From positions 6,305,528 to 6,365,527 of the forward strand of contig NC_045140.1 of the NCBI RefSeq assembly GCF_008831285.2: a stretch of 60,000 bases of DNA, in the 5' to 3' direction. The translations under genes and the position numbers were made by a program. This document shows, piece by piece, positions 34,421 through 46,551 of this stretch. Under the pieces are notes generated by a model. It was not told the origin of the DNA. It did no database searches and saw nothing but the letters and a program-made list of their open reading frames with translations. This stretch comes from Nymphaea colorata (taxonomy: Eukaryota > Streptophyta > Magnoliopsida > Nymphaeales > Nymphaeaceae). Numbering within the stretch: the stretch's first letter is position 1; each line of letters opens with the position of its first letter.

Positions 34421-34621
34421 TCATATCCACATCAGAACTGTGGATTTCAAATCTACAGTAACCAAACGCCCCTTATATGTAAACCAATGATCAAAAAGTT
34501 GAAAACTTACGTTCATAATTTCCTCTGCCTTTGACCATATATCATCTAATTTATTAATTAGTACCTGCGTTTGGAGAGGCTTTTTCTTCGTAACTTTAAG
34601 CCGAGCCTGCTCTAGCTGCAT
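34421..34621 (-). other. Exon-like fragment with a consensus splice donor, unknown gene
   Basis: The minus-strand frame reads MQLEQARLKVTKKKPLQTQV then LINKLDDIWSKAEEIMN, and at 34510-34516 meets a good donor (ATGAAC|GTAAGT). The predicted helical, charged wording looks like coding sequence, but I do not recognise the family. A second stop-free block at about 34978-35155 (minus strand, including VKDVEHLDIFEDTLSE and ending at a TAG) may belong to it. Together these may be remnants of a gene broken up by repeats. Confidence 0.3.
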
Positions 34622-35376
34622 GGGCAGGGATCAAGGGTTGTATTCATTCCCGACCCGGCACTGAACAGATTTCCCAAGCTTCATCAAGTAAGTAAGCTGA
34701 CTTCAACGATAAATTTCATGCATTTCAAACTTGATAATCACATGTGGATACTTGCAATACCTTTTGAAACCAGCGTACGGTTCAATGTGTGATTCAAGGC
34801 CTTACTATTTTAGTTTCAAAAATTTTATTCTCCAAATTTTTGAGATTTATGAACAAAATCTATACCATCATTGAAATTTTTGCGGCCTTGTCCTCCATCA
34901 ATATTTGTCACCTTGATATATATTTTCATTCGCAATATGTACCATTTTTTCCCCTAAAGTATCATTATGGAAAGTGATTTACTACACAGAAAATTTGACC
35001 TTGTCATGGTAGTTAGGTTTTAAATGGTCCAAGAATTCCTGAGAGGATTTTGAAGACATGATGCAAGTTTCTGAAAGTGTGTCCTCAAAGATATCAAGGT
35101 GTTCGACATCTTTAACGTAGTGTATATAGGCAACTATACAAATGGTGCTGAACCCACTTGATTTTTAGGAGGACTGTGCATGCATGTGAAAGGCATTCAT
35201 GTTGACCAATATCTGAAGAAATTGAAATTCAAAGTGTGTGTGATGTATGACAGAATCATTCTGCATAGGTAAAATGTGAAAACAAACTATATACAATGCA
35301 TATCTAATATAAAACAAGGCAAATAGGATGAAGGAAAATGTAATGCAAAGATATGCATGCAATCTAGAATCGCTCA
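34622..35376. other. No complete gene; possible gene remnant
   Basis: Apart from the stop-free minus-strand block near 34978-35155, nothing with supporting motifs was found. Confidence 0.4.
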
Positions 35377-36343
35377 GGTCGTGTTTGATGCCCATGGATC
35401 CGACATTCAGGACTGACTTAAGATCCTCAGATTCTCAGATCTTAACATCCAAGTTTTTGTAAACCGCAGTTTGATAGTCAATTACAGATTTTTCTCTCAC
35501 AACTTCATTTCTCTTATCTGTGTGAGCTCGACTGTTCTTGCTTTTTTTTTTTTCTTTTTCAAGTGTGCAGACGAGGGAACGTCAAGTACCAGGCAGCAGA
35601 GGCAGAGCTAAGGTAAGGCCCACATGGGCCCTGGCCTCACCTCAAAAAAAATTAAAAAAAATTACATGTAAATTTTAAAAAAATTCACTTGTTCTATTTA
35701 AAAATTTTGAAAAATGATATTTAAACCCTAGTCAAAATTTAAAAACTTTAATTTGGCCCGCCTCATGAAAAATTTCTGGTTTTGCCCTTGCCATGCAAGG
35801 TTCTCTTTCTTCCTCCTTTTGACTCCCTCTCTTTCTATCTCTTCTTTCTCCAGTCCCAGCCAGCCCCCAATTCTATCCGTCCTTGAAATTTCTGAAACCC
35901 TCAGTAGTGCCTAGGTTTTCAACCGAAGGTTTCTATTTCTTAAAACCCTTGGCAGTATTCCTTTTTTTTTTTTTTTTGGAAAAATTGGGTGAAGTTCAAA
36001 GCGATCAGGTGTGTTTTCTGAAAACCTCTTAGTGCCAAGGGTTTCAATTAAAAAGAAAAAGTCCAACAAATCATTTTTGTATTACAGGTTCTTTGGTGGA
36101 GAGAAAGCCACTGTAAGAGGTTAGCAGATGAGCATGGAAGAAGACCTCCTCCTCACGAGTCACGACTCGGCAATGTGAGATCCATGATAGAGATCGGATG
36201 GTGGGATGGTCCGATCTCTAATCCATGTATTTCAGCCCTCTTGTAGATTTGAAATCCAAAGAAAAGGGATCTGTTCGTTTTATTTTGGATCTCTCCCTAA
36301 GATCCAACCTCAAATCTAAGATCTGAGGTAAACAAACACACCC
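35377..36343. mobile_element. PIF/Harbinger-like MITE with a nested second MITE
   Basis: Ends are inverted repeats: GGTCGTGTTTGATGCCCATG at the left against GGGTGTGTTTGTTTACCTCA from the right, about 16 of 24 identical. TCA trinucleotides lie at 35374-35376 and 36344-36346 as a 3-bp TSD. The subterminal gatcc/gatctgag motifs are shared with the smaller element in SCPL intron 6. It contains another repeat at 35592-35794. Confidence 0.55.
35592..35794. repeat. MITE-like repeat, GGGGCGGAG family copy 6, nested in a larger MITE
   Basis: Left ggcagcagaggcagagctaa; right aatttctggttttgcccttg then cc. The core has acatgtaaattttaaaaaaa and ttgaaaaatgat, as in the copies at 21.1 and 30.1 kb. Confidence 0.6.
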
Positions 36344-38474
36344 TCAAGGACACATGAATGTCATGGAGAAAGTTCCTTCGTTGTGTATTTATTTCCCTCG
36401 ATGCATTCCTATGACTACGTGGATGCATGAATATGACATGTAACTAGGTATAACATAACATGATATGCAAAGACTGGATGTATGACTCAAACTATTGAAT
36501 TGATGATAACATAATGAAAGAACACGTTAATTATGTGTACAAAGTGATAACATGTAATGAACTCGATAAAATTATGATGGATGCATATGAAACACCCTAA
36601 ACTAGACTTATTATGAGATGGTGAAATAGCGATAGAGAAAAAGAAATAATAAAAGGAAACGCCCAAAATTTAAAGCGGTTCAGTGCAAAGCACCTACTTC
36701 CTCTATGGGTCTTTCACACTTGCACCTTACACATAGTATGAGGTTTCTCTATATAATCTTCCTCCTTTACAGTTAGGTGACCTGTCTCCATTATAAGATT
36801 TAATTTTGATTGTATCCTCATCAACAAATGTTAGGTCAAGGTTGGCAGTGCTGTCTGTAATTCAAATTTCATTCTACTTTGAAATCAAAACTACGGTCAG
36901 TTGGATCTTCTTTCTTTGAGTGATCTTCACCATTAATTATAATATTGCACCTATTCTGGTTAACAGTTGGTGGTGCATGGATGCTATATATCTTTGGAAT
37001 CACAAGAATTCCCTCATCAGATTTTTACATTAAACTACAATCATGGGCAGCCTCAAGGGGCATAGCATAGTTAGTCAAGTTAGGTGCGTATGAGAAAGCA
37101 GGTCTCTAGTTCGTATGAGAAAGCAGGTCTCTAGTTCGATTCTGATTGTCACTATACCTCTGCGTTTTAAGTGGTATGGTGTGGCATCTAGGTTCAAGGG
37201 TGCAAAAGCTGCAACCACTGACAACAAAGCACAAAGGGAATTTGGGAAGAAGGGGGTGTGGTGTCTCCAGCCTCTTTCTCTATAGGTGGGCTATTAACCT
37301 CTCTCTCACCCGAAACTACAATGTTGAGCTACCAAGTGATTTTCTTGTTGGGAGTTGCAATGGTGCTAGTTGGCTTGAACGTTGAAGTTTGGAAGACTTG
37401 GAATTTCCATAACATAGCTGTGCATAGGATATAGTGAAACCTCTGGAGGTTGCAAAAGGGGAATTTTCGCAAAGTTGTGCGCTAGAATTTGTGCGCTGAA
37501 AGATAAAATTTACGCGGTAAGCAATGGTGTTGATGTATGGTTCATCGAGATTGTGTCTTCGATTATAAAGGGTGTTATATGGAGATGTTGTGCATTGGAA
37601 AGGCAGCCAATTGATAATCTCCAATAGATATTTGCCTTGATATAACCAGTTTTGCTGTGAAATGCACTTGTTCTGCAGGATTCCTGCTAGAGTACCTGAA
37701 ATCTAACATTGGTAGAAGGAAGAAGCAATCACATAAGAATTTTGAAGATGCAGTATAGGCCGTCTTTTTCCCTACTGAATGGTTTTAATGTGCATAGACT
37801 AGTTATCTGTGTTCAACAAAAATGTGGTGCATCAAGGTGTAAATTAATAGCTGACTGTGTACTGTTTTTTTTGTTTGTGCTGTATCTTTTCATTCTTTTT
37901 CTGTTGTATTCTTTTGCCTATTGAAATATAAGGGAAGGGTTGTTCGCCAGTTATCCTTCATCTCAAAAAAAATTATGGGTTTAAAAATGCATCACCATGA
38001 TCTTTGGCATATTAGGAGACTTCCTTTCTGATCACGCATATGAAGAGATGTATAGGAATAAAATGGCAAAGTTGTTTTCACGAAAAAAAAATCAGCAAAT
38101 TTTAAAACAGTTAATCTTTTGGCGAGAAAAAGAAAGGTAGCCAAAATCTTAAAATTTAAAAATAAAATGCAAAAAATGTGAACCTAAAAGTATGGTGACT
38201 AAAAACTGGAAAAACACATGAAAAATGCATGTAAAAGGAAAAAAACGCAAAAAAAAAAACACATGTTTTCTTCCTTTTTTTTTGTGTTTTGTTAGACTAA
38301 CCGGGTTTTAAATGTTTTAAAAGTGTTTTTTTTTATAATACGTGTTTTCCATGGCTATGGTCTTACCATACGAAGCCCATCAAAAGCTCAAGCTTGATAC
38401 TTAAACAAAACACAAAGCAAGCACACATTGGTCACTAATTAACCTCCGTCTTCTTTACATGAACTAATCAACCT
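36344..38474. other. Noncoding; possible LTR scrap and SINE-like head
   Basis: 36660-36830 has gcggttcagtgcaaagcacc followed by tacttcctctatggg, which recalls the promoter-distal part of copia LTRs, but no ends were found. 37066-37150 has tRNA-like box motifs (see the 37087 duplication). The poly-A/T-rich stretch 38080-38340 has no gene. Confidence 0.4.
37087..37136 (+). repeat. Perfect 25-bp tandem duplication next to a tRNA-like B box
   Basis: The unit cgtatgagaaagcaggtctc plus tagtt occurs twice without mismatch. The second copy runs into agttcgattctg, which resembles a pol III B box (GTTCGATTC). Upstream tagcatagttagtcaagtta weakly resembles an A box, so a tRNA-derived SINE head is possible. 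Confidence 0.5.
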
Positions 38475-41400
38475 TCAAGAGTTTTGAGGAAGGGGTTGAT
38501 CATGGAGAAAACTTTTAAACAGAATCAAAGCTCTCTCCGGCTGGGCATAGGGAACCATGTGAGCCGCACCGCGCACCGTTGCATAGACCAGTCCTTGCTC
38601 GTAGATGTGGTACCACCCACCAACCTGAGAGAACCATGAACAGTAAGGGCATTAACCTTGATCCATCCTATAAGCATATTATCACGTCTTATAAATAAGA
38701 GAAGATAGAAATTCTTTTTCAGCTGAGCCTTGACTTTTTTATCTGTTGAAAATTTCCATACACTGTGCAGCGCATCATTAAATATTTGGACTTACTCATA
38801 TTCTGCATGTGTTTCTCAGCAGGGGAGAAGGAAACTCCGATCAAGGCTCTTAGACGACTAGAAGGATATACGGTAGATTTTGAAGAACAAGGCGCATATC
38901 TACTGTACCTGCCCATGAGCGTACCATGCGCGGTATGGTACCTTGGTTTTCAAGCGCAGCTCCAAAGCCAGCCTTGTCATCTGCAGCCGCGTTCCAGTCA
39001 AAGGCACCACAGAGTCTTGGTCGCCACTGCCAAAAAAAACTGTCAGTCACCAACAGTCCACATCCACAGATATGAGAGAGAGAGAGAGATTGGCTGCGCC
39101 AAGAATTTCTTGAAGCGAGATAAACAGTCCAAATTGTAGATGACAAAGATATATATATATATATATATATCATTTAATTGGACCCCCCTATCGTCTCCCT
39201 TCCTTCCTTATTACCCCTCTCTTTTGTCTCTCGAGCCGACCTTAGATTAACTACAGGAATTCACAAGACAAAAAGTATGATACATGAGTCATCCGATTAA
39301 GTATTTCTGACAGCCCTCATATCATACGTGAGATCCGTTCAGATTTCATGTCCATACAAACTTTTATCTATCTATCTATCTATCTATTTATCTATATGAT
39401 GATGAGAGACCAAAGAAATGAAGTATAGAATGTTACCTGAATATCCAGATTCGGACGCCCTCCTTCAGCAGTTGAGAGAGCAACGGCAGCATGTCACTTA
39501 GCTGATCCTCCGACTTGTAGTTCACTATCCTGTATCACCCCATACAGATCCCACTACGTCAAGGTTGGGATGCAATTTTCTTACCAAAGTTAAGTGGATA
39601 TATAAAAAACACGGCTCACAGGATACATGGACTGATAAATATGAGAACTAAGTACACTGTTTAAATAAGCAAAGTACTATAGCATGAGTTATCATTCCGT
39701 CTTTCGAAAAACATAACTTGTAAAGATTCATTGGATAAAATCTTATAATTAGTTCACACCATTATTATGCATGCTGAGAAGAGCGTAGAGCAAGAGCGTC
39801 TGAAATATATCTTCATGCTATAAACATAAGTTACTTCTCTTCTTGAATTTGATTTGGGCACGTCATACGGATAATTAATTGTAACAAACATACGATTTTT
39901 CGACCCTCTAGTTAAATAGGTAATAAACTTTCTTCATCTATTAATAAAAAAAAAATGCATTGAAAAACTAATGACCTAATCAAGCCGAGTCGCTGAGTCA
40001 ACTCTACTCCAGTTTCCAACCGATCCGAATCCGGGTCGCCAGTTTGTCAATTATGGCTCTAAGAAAATTGACGTACCAGCTGATGAGGAGGGAACGGGCA
40101 GTCTATCTGGAAGGGTCGTTTGTTCATTATCACCTGACTTGAGTGTGCCGTCGATATGACCGGTTTATCGTGATATAGAAAATGGAGCAACCAACCATTT
40201 AGTCGAACTAAGGAGCAACTCGTACAGTGTAGAACGAGAAGGAACTGGACCACGTCAGAGAGCGGGCCCCACATAAGGCCCCATGCCCCTTCGTCAAACA
40301 CATTCAGGTGGGCCCCGGACTGCTGTCCGTACGGCCGCCCTCCTTCCTCTGTTTGAATACGGCTAAAGCAATCCAACAAATACAACGAGGAATCGATACA
40401 CGGATACCCGCGAAAGTACATGATCAGCCTTAGAAAGGAGAAAAATGGCAAAATTAATCTTGGGCAACCACAATTGGATCCAGATAATTGTGACCGTACG
40501 GGGTCCGGTCCTGTTTCGATATTAAGAATAGGTTGATGCAAAACATGCACTAAGTTAATGATTTGTTAGACTTTTAAAGTTTTTATAAGAAGAGAAAGTG
40601 GATGGCCCCTATCAACATTTTATAATAAAAAAATACACATTTTTCATAAAAAACACATGAATCAAATCATGTTTTATATCAAAATAGTTTTTGTATAAGT
40701 TTTTTTAGTCAAAATTAAAGGGTCTGGTTTTTATGTATGTGTGACTTAAACGTCTGGTTTCTACCAATTTCTGTCGATATATATCAACACAGACAAAAAT
40801 GCATGATTATTTTATTGGTATCATAAATAAAGTCTTGGTCTATTTTGGTAACATTTCAAGCTCTATTATTTCTCTTTCAAAGTCATGTATTATGAAAGAC
40901 ATTAAAATATAGCATACGTTCGTTCTCTATTCCTTGTTATTGAAATCGTAAACTAAACCCAGTTGGCCAAGTTGCTGGCTCGATGAATGGGTTGTGAAAA
41001 GTTAAAAATCATTAGTAGAATTCGTTTTTAAAAATAAACTAAAAATATATAATAATTAGTTAAAAATATGAAAATCCTTCAAAAATTTTCAAAATAAGAA
41101 AAATAAACTGCGCCACGTATGGCACCCACTCCAATTTTATTACATCAGTTGTTTCAGAGTAACATTGTTACATGAATATTCCAATCCACAGAAACAAAAT
41201 ATAGGGGCGGTTGGAAAGGGAATGCTAGAACAGTACCAAGTTGTTTTCTTATTGTCAAACGCCTCTACACGTACCATTAGTTTAGACCATATTCATAAAT
41301 GTTGTCTTTTTCACATTGTAAACGGTGAATTGTTAAAATTTTAAAAATTAATGAAAAATAAAATAAAAGAGAAGCTAAACATAAAAAAAGAAACAAATAA

Positions 41401-44400
41401 AAATTTAAAACAAAAACAAGCAGTTCGGCCAAAAGAACTTGAAAAGGAAAAAAGAGAGAAAAGCGCCTAAAGAAGAATGTGTTTTTTTTTGTTCGTATTT
41501 GGGTTCTTTGACTACGGTTTAGACCCAGGTCCCCCAACATTGCTTCTAAATTCTAGTGATGCTAGGACTAGTTAAAAAAAAACAAACTAAATTTCAAATA
41601 AGGAATAACGAATGAAAGGTTACAAAGGAGAAAACGGTAAATTAATATATACAAGAAGAACAACAAGTGTCGTGATTTTGGTGTCGTCTAGTCTAATTGA
41701 GTAATTAATTTTGATCAAATAGAAAAAACAGTAGGCGTTATCTGTTCATGACTTCAGGTAGCTCTCCCTTCTTATTTAGTTATTCTCCTTCAAAGCATGC
41801 TTCAGTGTATGAGAGAATTTTTCACGTAAAAGAAGTCAAGAGGAAGCCTCCATATATATATATATATATAAGAGAGAGAGAGAGAGAGAGAAGCGTGGGC
41901 GTGGCTGGTACCTGCTGCAAGCTTCCCAGGCGTAAGGTAGGGACGTGAGATTGGCATGGAGGGACTTCTGCACTGCCGCTCGGTTCAAGTAGCGCGTGAT
42001 CTCGTGGTCGATGCACACGTCCACCTCGCTCCTCCCGGCTCCATGGCCCATCTGATCACCAGTAAACTCATTCAAAACACTTGACCCAAAATCATCGTAC
42101 CATTGCTCCAAAGGACATGGCATAACTGGTTGGCTTGAATTTGGTCCGAAAATGAACCTCCTTTTGATTTTGATGGGTATTACTCTTTAGACTGTAAATA
42201 GTGACATACGTGAAACTTGATTTGAATGATATAAGAACATGATGTTACTTAAACATGTTCTAAATACAAGCGGCATAAAGAAATATCCCCTAGCTGTATC
42301 CTATCTCGCTTTCTTCATCCCACTTTCTCATATCTTGGGTGCCACCGACGTAAAGGGTTGAGGCCAACTTAGATTAAGTCATCGCTTACGCGTGTAAGTT
42401 CTACTTATCGGGCTGGCAGAAGGCTTTACTAACACCCCAACTCATCCTTCTTCTTCCAAAGAAAGGGAGAACTTCAAAGCATCAATTTCTGTAATAATAC
42501 TGAGACGACAGCCCACCTTACTGCATTTTATGTGGGAGAATCCAGTATTGAAAGATGAACTTAGCATACATATGATATGCGGTGAGAATCAGTAGGTAGC
42601 TACTTCTGCAAGAATCGGAATTGAAAGTGCGGTCTTGTCTAAGTTTTATACCACCAAACAAGAGAATAGAAAATGGTTGAAAAAAAGTCTCACTTGGAAA
42701 TCAGATCAGTATTTATACCAACCATTTATGGTAGATGGATTTTCAATGCTTGAAAGCGACGATACGGAAATTTCCCAACTATTTTAGGCTCAAAACAATC
42801 TGACAAGAGAATCACTGATTCTCAAATGGACCATGCTGAACTGTGTACACTATACAGAAATCACCAGAAAGATTCCAAGCGTGATATATATATATGTATA
42901 TATGTATCTTGGGCTTTAAAAATTTTATGTAGACTTCAATAGTTAACACTGACGGGCTCCCATCTCCAAGCTATATACACTGTTAGCTAGGAAAGGTGCC
43001 GCACGTACGTCCCAAATAAACTATGGTGCAGCCATGTCTCCCAACCCGAGAATGACATGAAGTATCTTTAGTATCTCTGGAATCTCACTAGAAATTAAGC
43101 TTAACGACAGAGACAACGCAAACAAAAGAAATTTTCTTGAGCATTACGTTTATCATATATGGAGAAAGCCATTGTCGTCAAAATCGACGTGCATCGTACT
43201 GGCACAACCATTTTCCTTAAAGGAAATCATTCCTCAGATGAATGTTCACTTAAGTTGCATTTGATTTCCTACTGATCTTCGGTTTGAGGAGATCCAACAT
43301 AAACGATAGTTGAAATCCACAGTTTTAAAGAACTGTAGATTTTAACATCAAACCTTGGCGTGGATTTGAGGTCCGAAGGAAGGGAATCGGACCTCAAAAT
43401 TGCAGACCTGAGATTCACGATGTTCTGAGATCACTACCAATCTCAGATCCACGGTAACCTAATGCAACCTTAGTCATTGGCAACAACAAGAAGTTTTGTA
43501 ACCAGAATACTTGAACCAAGGATTGGGCGCTATTAAGACTCACTTTTGAGTTATTGGCGGAGTTAATGGTAGGCCAAAATCTAGCTCTACCAATCGGGCC
43601 GTCTTTCGAAGTTTTCAATAGAAATTGGAAAACGATCGTTTTCCAAGGTTTTGAATGCTGTAGAGAATTAAATGTCACAGCGAGAGAGAGAGAAAGAGAG
43701 AGATTACCATCTTTTGAAGACGGAGTGCTTGGTGGAAGATGGGGGGAGGGCAGACATCCAGGGTGACGTCGTACATGTTGATGGAGTCGCCGATCTCGGC
43801 GTGGGCGGCGTCGAGGAAGAAGGGGCAGCCCTTGCCGGGTTCGCCGACGGAGCCGCTCTCGCCGGTGTAGCCGAAGCTGAAGTCGCAGGAGGACAGCACC
43901 CCTCGGTACGTCCGGTCCGATATCAGACCGTGCGACCACAGGAAGGAGTACGTCGCCCTTGTGTCCAACCCGTAGTTCAGCAGCGGGTTCCCCACCTACA
44001 ACACGTCCGTTTCATCATCAGCACTTAAAAACAAATCCAAATTAATATGACTCCTACTGCTTTAATTCCACCCTCGTATCAGATTCTTCGAGGAAAAAAA
44101 AATCTGTCTATAATCAATTATAAACTAATTATTGGAAAATACTGCTTGTTTTTCTGCATACTGAACTTTTAAAACAGATATTTGAGAAAGGAAAACTATA
44201 TTTCTGATCCATCGAGGGGCACGTCGAGAAAAGGGGATTCTGTAGTCAATATTTGGTGATCACGCCAATAAAGCGTAAAATCAAGAACATGGTACCAATA
44301 AATTTGAGCTCTGAGTAAAAGTACTGCAGTGTATTGATTGGCCACCTTAAATGGTAGCTCAATTTTTTTTTAAAGTGGTTGGTCAGTGGGTACAGAACAG

Positions 44401-45076
44401 ATAGAACAGCGGTGGGAATGTGCACCAGAAAACTAGGTCTCACATTCAATGCAGGCCTGCAGTCATCTTTTATTTACAATTTGTTCAATGGAAAACTTTC
44501 AAACTGTGCTCACATTCAGAGACAACCAAAAATTTTCAGCAAAGTGCGGAGAAGAATATCATCAAATACTTGTTTATTTGTAGTTTGTATTATTTAAGTG
44601 AATGGAAATGGCGATTTGAGTGCAGTACCAGGATGCCCTGCAGGTTGAATCTGAAACTTTCTCGGCCATCTGCAACGCGTCTGTTGTGCCTCAGTATTAA
44701 TGATGCCAGTTGGGGTATGTAGTGACCTGTATAGAGAATAGAGACACGAGACCTCTTTAAAAAAAAAAAGCTTTCTGCGGTTGCCTTCCAGTAAAGAAGA
44801 TAATGATTCATATATTAAATCACGAGACGAATTCTGTTTTTCTGATCTTGTTCAAAAGAGAGAGAGAGACCTGCGTAGCTTTCGCCAGTGAGAAAGAGTT
44901 GGCTTTGGCTGTACTCTGGGAACCTCTCGAACCATTTCAGAAGAAAAACGACGTTCTCCTTGGCTGCATGTGACCATTCATTTGTCCATTATATGAAAGC
45001 AACAACACATACCACTTCAATTTCTGGCTATACGCTAAAAATCTCTCGCATTTCAGGCAGTGCCATACGCTAAAAA

Positions 45077-45114
<38 letters not shown>

Positions 45115-46531
45115 GGGCTCGATTGGGAGATCTTGTAAGGAATCGGCAACAGTGGGCTGTGATTATTACCTACTTTCCCGTCATTGTAGTTGTACTCATG
45201 AGCAGTTTCCTTAGAAGAGTAAGACCAGCCCACACCCGCAGGCGACTCCAGGAACAGGATATTCGCCACTGACCGCCATTACAAACACTCATCAGTAATG
45301 CAGATAAATGTTCAAAGACAAGCACCTTTAGAGAGAAGGAGAGAGAGAGAGAGATGGTACGATAAGGTTGTTATACATTTGTTCCATGAGTGATGATTCA
45401 GTCTGAGTCCGTTTCCCGTTCCATGCGGATAGAAGGGGCCTAGCTCTGTGAAGGCACCACCCCCAATGGAAGAACACCCAGGTCCTGTATTTCAAACAGT
45501 ATTCTTGGTTTCTTTAATCTCAAATATATCCGAGACGAGACGCAGAGCAGATTTAGTATCTTGGGTAGGCGACAAAGATGATCAAAATCGGATATTTTTT
45601 CTTGGACAGCCAGTCCAGTGAAGATCAGGATCCTGCTTTGGAATACCCATCTTACAAGGTGCTGTTTATTCATATGAAAAGCGCAAAAGAGTGATAGTTG
45701 GCACAAGAATCGAACCGGGAAACAGCTTCCGGTTCCATGGCCAGAGCGTCTCAGTTGAGACGAGACTCAAGACCTTGTTCCCAAGCAAGTGGAGCACTGT
45801 CTGCCGCACATATTAATGTTGATCAAAGAGATAAAAAATCGGTCTACTAACTTTAGCTTGTCATTCTTGAAAAGAAAAAAAAATGATCTAGTCAACTTAT
45901 AGTGCAGAAGTTCACAGTGCCCGTCAGTTTATAAGCCGATTCGATCATGTAATCTAGAAGCTAGCAAGCATCAACTTCAGAATTTTTCTTCTCTCTCTCT
46001 CTCTTTCTCCATATATATATATATATATATATAGCCGCACCTGGATTCATTCCTGGTCACAGAACTAGGTTCAATATCACAGAAACAGTAACAGTGTGTA
46101 GCTCAAGAGTATCGATAGCTAGCAGGAACGAACTACTCCTCCAAATACAACCAAGGAAAAGGAGACATGTGAAGTGGTGGAAAGAAACGAAACCAATATT
46201 GAGGTAAGCTAACAGTAGAAAAGGACTGGTGCTAGAAGTGGTTTCTATGAATTTGTAAGGGAAAAGATAGCATGGGCAGACCTCCATTGAGCCACAGAGC
46301 CAAGGGCAAAGAAGAAGCGTTGGGGTGAGCTGTCTCGACGAAGTAATAGAAGAAGTTGGTCCCTGCGGATTCGTCGACGTTGATGTAGCCGGCGTACTGC
46401 TTGAAGCCCACCGGCGGCTGCCCCGGGAGGCGGTCGATCAGATGCTCTGGTGGCGCCGATAAAGCCACCAAGCAGAGGCAGAGGCTCCTAGCAAGCAGCA
46501 GGATGAAGCCACCATGGAGGCCCACACTCAT
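38475..46531 (-). CDS. Serine carboxypeptidase-like protein (S10 family), complete ten-exon gene
   Basis: Secretory or vacuolar alpha/beta-hydrolase that removes C-terminal residues from peptides; some family members are acyltransferases. Exons: 46282-46531, 45377-45484, 45170-45268, 44871-44963, 44629-44726, 43708-43995, 41912-42051, 39437-39529, 38909-39026, 38475-38624. All nine introns have GT..AG borders and the phases agree, giving 478 codons ending TGA at 38475. Residues 1-26 form a signal peptide. Family landmarks: [17 protein letters not shown] (oxyanion-hole region), [17 protein letters not shown], catalytic Ser181 in TGESYAGHY, Asp392 in [12 protein letters not shown], His451 in RGAAHMVP. 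N-glycosylation sequons lie at Asn71 and Asn346. The [14 protein letters not shown] and VPYRAWY wording is closest to plant SCPL45-type class II members (from memory of the family). No stop or frame break was found, so it is likely functional. Confidence 0.95.
39530..41911 (-). other. SCPL intron 7 (2.4 kb), no nested gene established
   Basis: The largest intron. It contains a 163-codon same-strand open frame (40059-40550) without recognisable motifs, and near its 5' splice site a CT-rich and (AT)n run at about 41850-41892. Confidence 0.6.
42052..43707 (-). other. SCPL intron 6 (1.66 kb), carries a Tourist-like MITE
   Basis: Noncoding. Its donor is followed directly by a CT repeat (43681-43702), and a MITE sits at 43253-43469. 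Confidence 0.75.
43253..43469. mobile_element. Tourist-like (PIF/Harbinger) MITE in SCPL intron 6
   Basis: 217 bp flanked by TTA at 43250-43252 and 43470-43472, the classic PIF/Harbinger target. Terminal inverted repeats are AGTTGCATTTG and, from the right, GGTTGCATTAG (9 of 11). The interior has further inverted segments (ggatttgaggtcc, ctcagatccacgg). Confidence 0.75.
45078..45112. repeat. (CT)n microsatellite in SCPL intron 3
   Basis: About 17 uninterrupted CT dinucleotides within intron 3 (44964-45169), GA-oriented on the coding strand. It is the longest of a set of GA/CT runs near SCPL exon borders. Confidence 0.9.
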
Positions 46532-46551
46532 CTCTCTCTCTCTCTCTCTAG
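46532..46551 (-). promoter_or_regulatory. GAGA tract directly upstream of the SCPL start codon
   Basis: On the minus strand a run of about nine GA dinucleotides abuts the ATG. Such 5'-UTR GAGA tracts are known binding sites of plant BPC factors; function here is inference. Confidence 0.5.

Noticed and set aside
36660-36830. Possible copia LTR fragment (gcggttcagtgcaaagcacc...)
   Set aside because: It resembles the conserved LTR segment but no TG..CA ends, primer-binding site or coding remnant lies nearby, so it was not called as an element.
43672-44028. 118-codon plus-strand frame
   Set aside because: Antisense to SCPL exon 6, which has the protein motifs and consensus splice sites.
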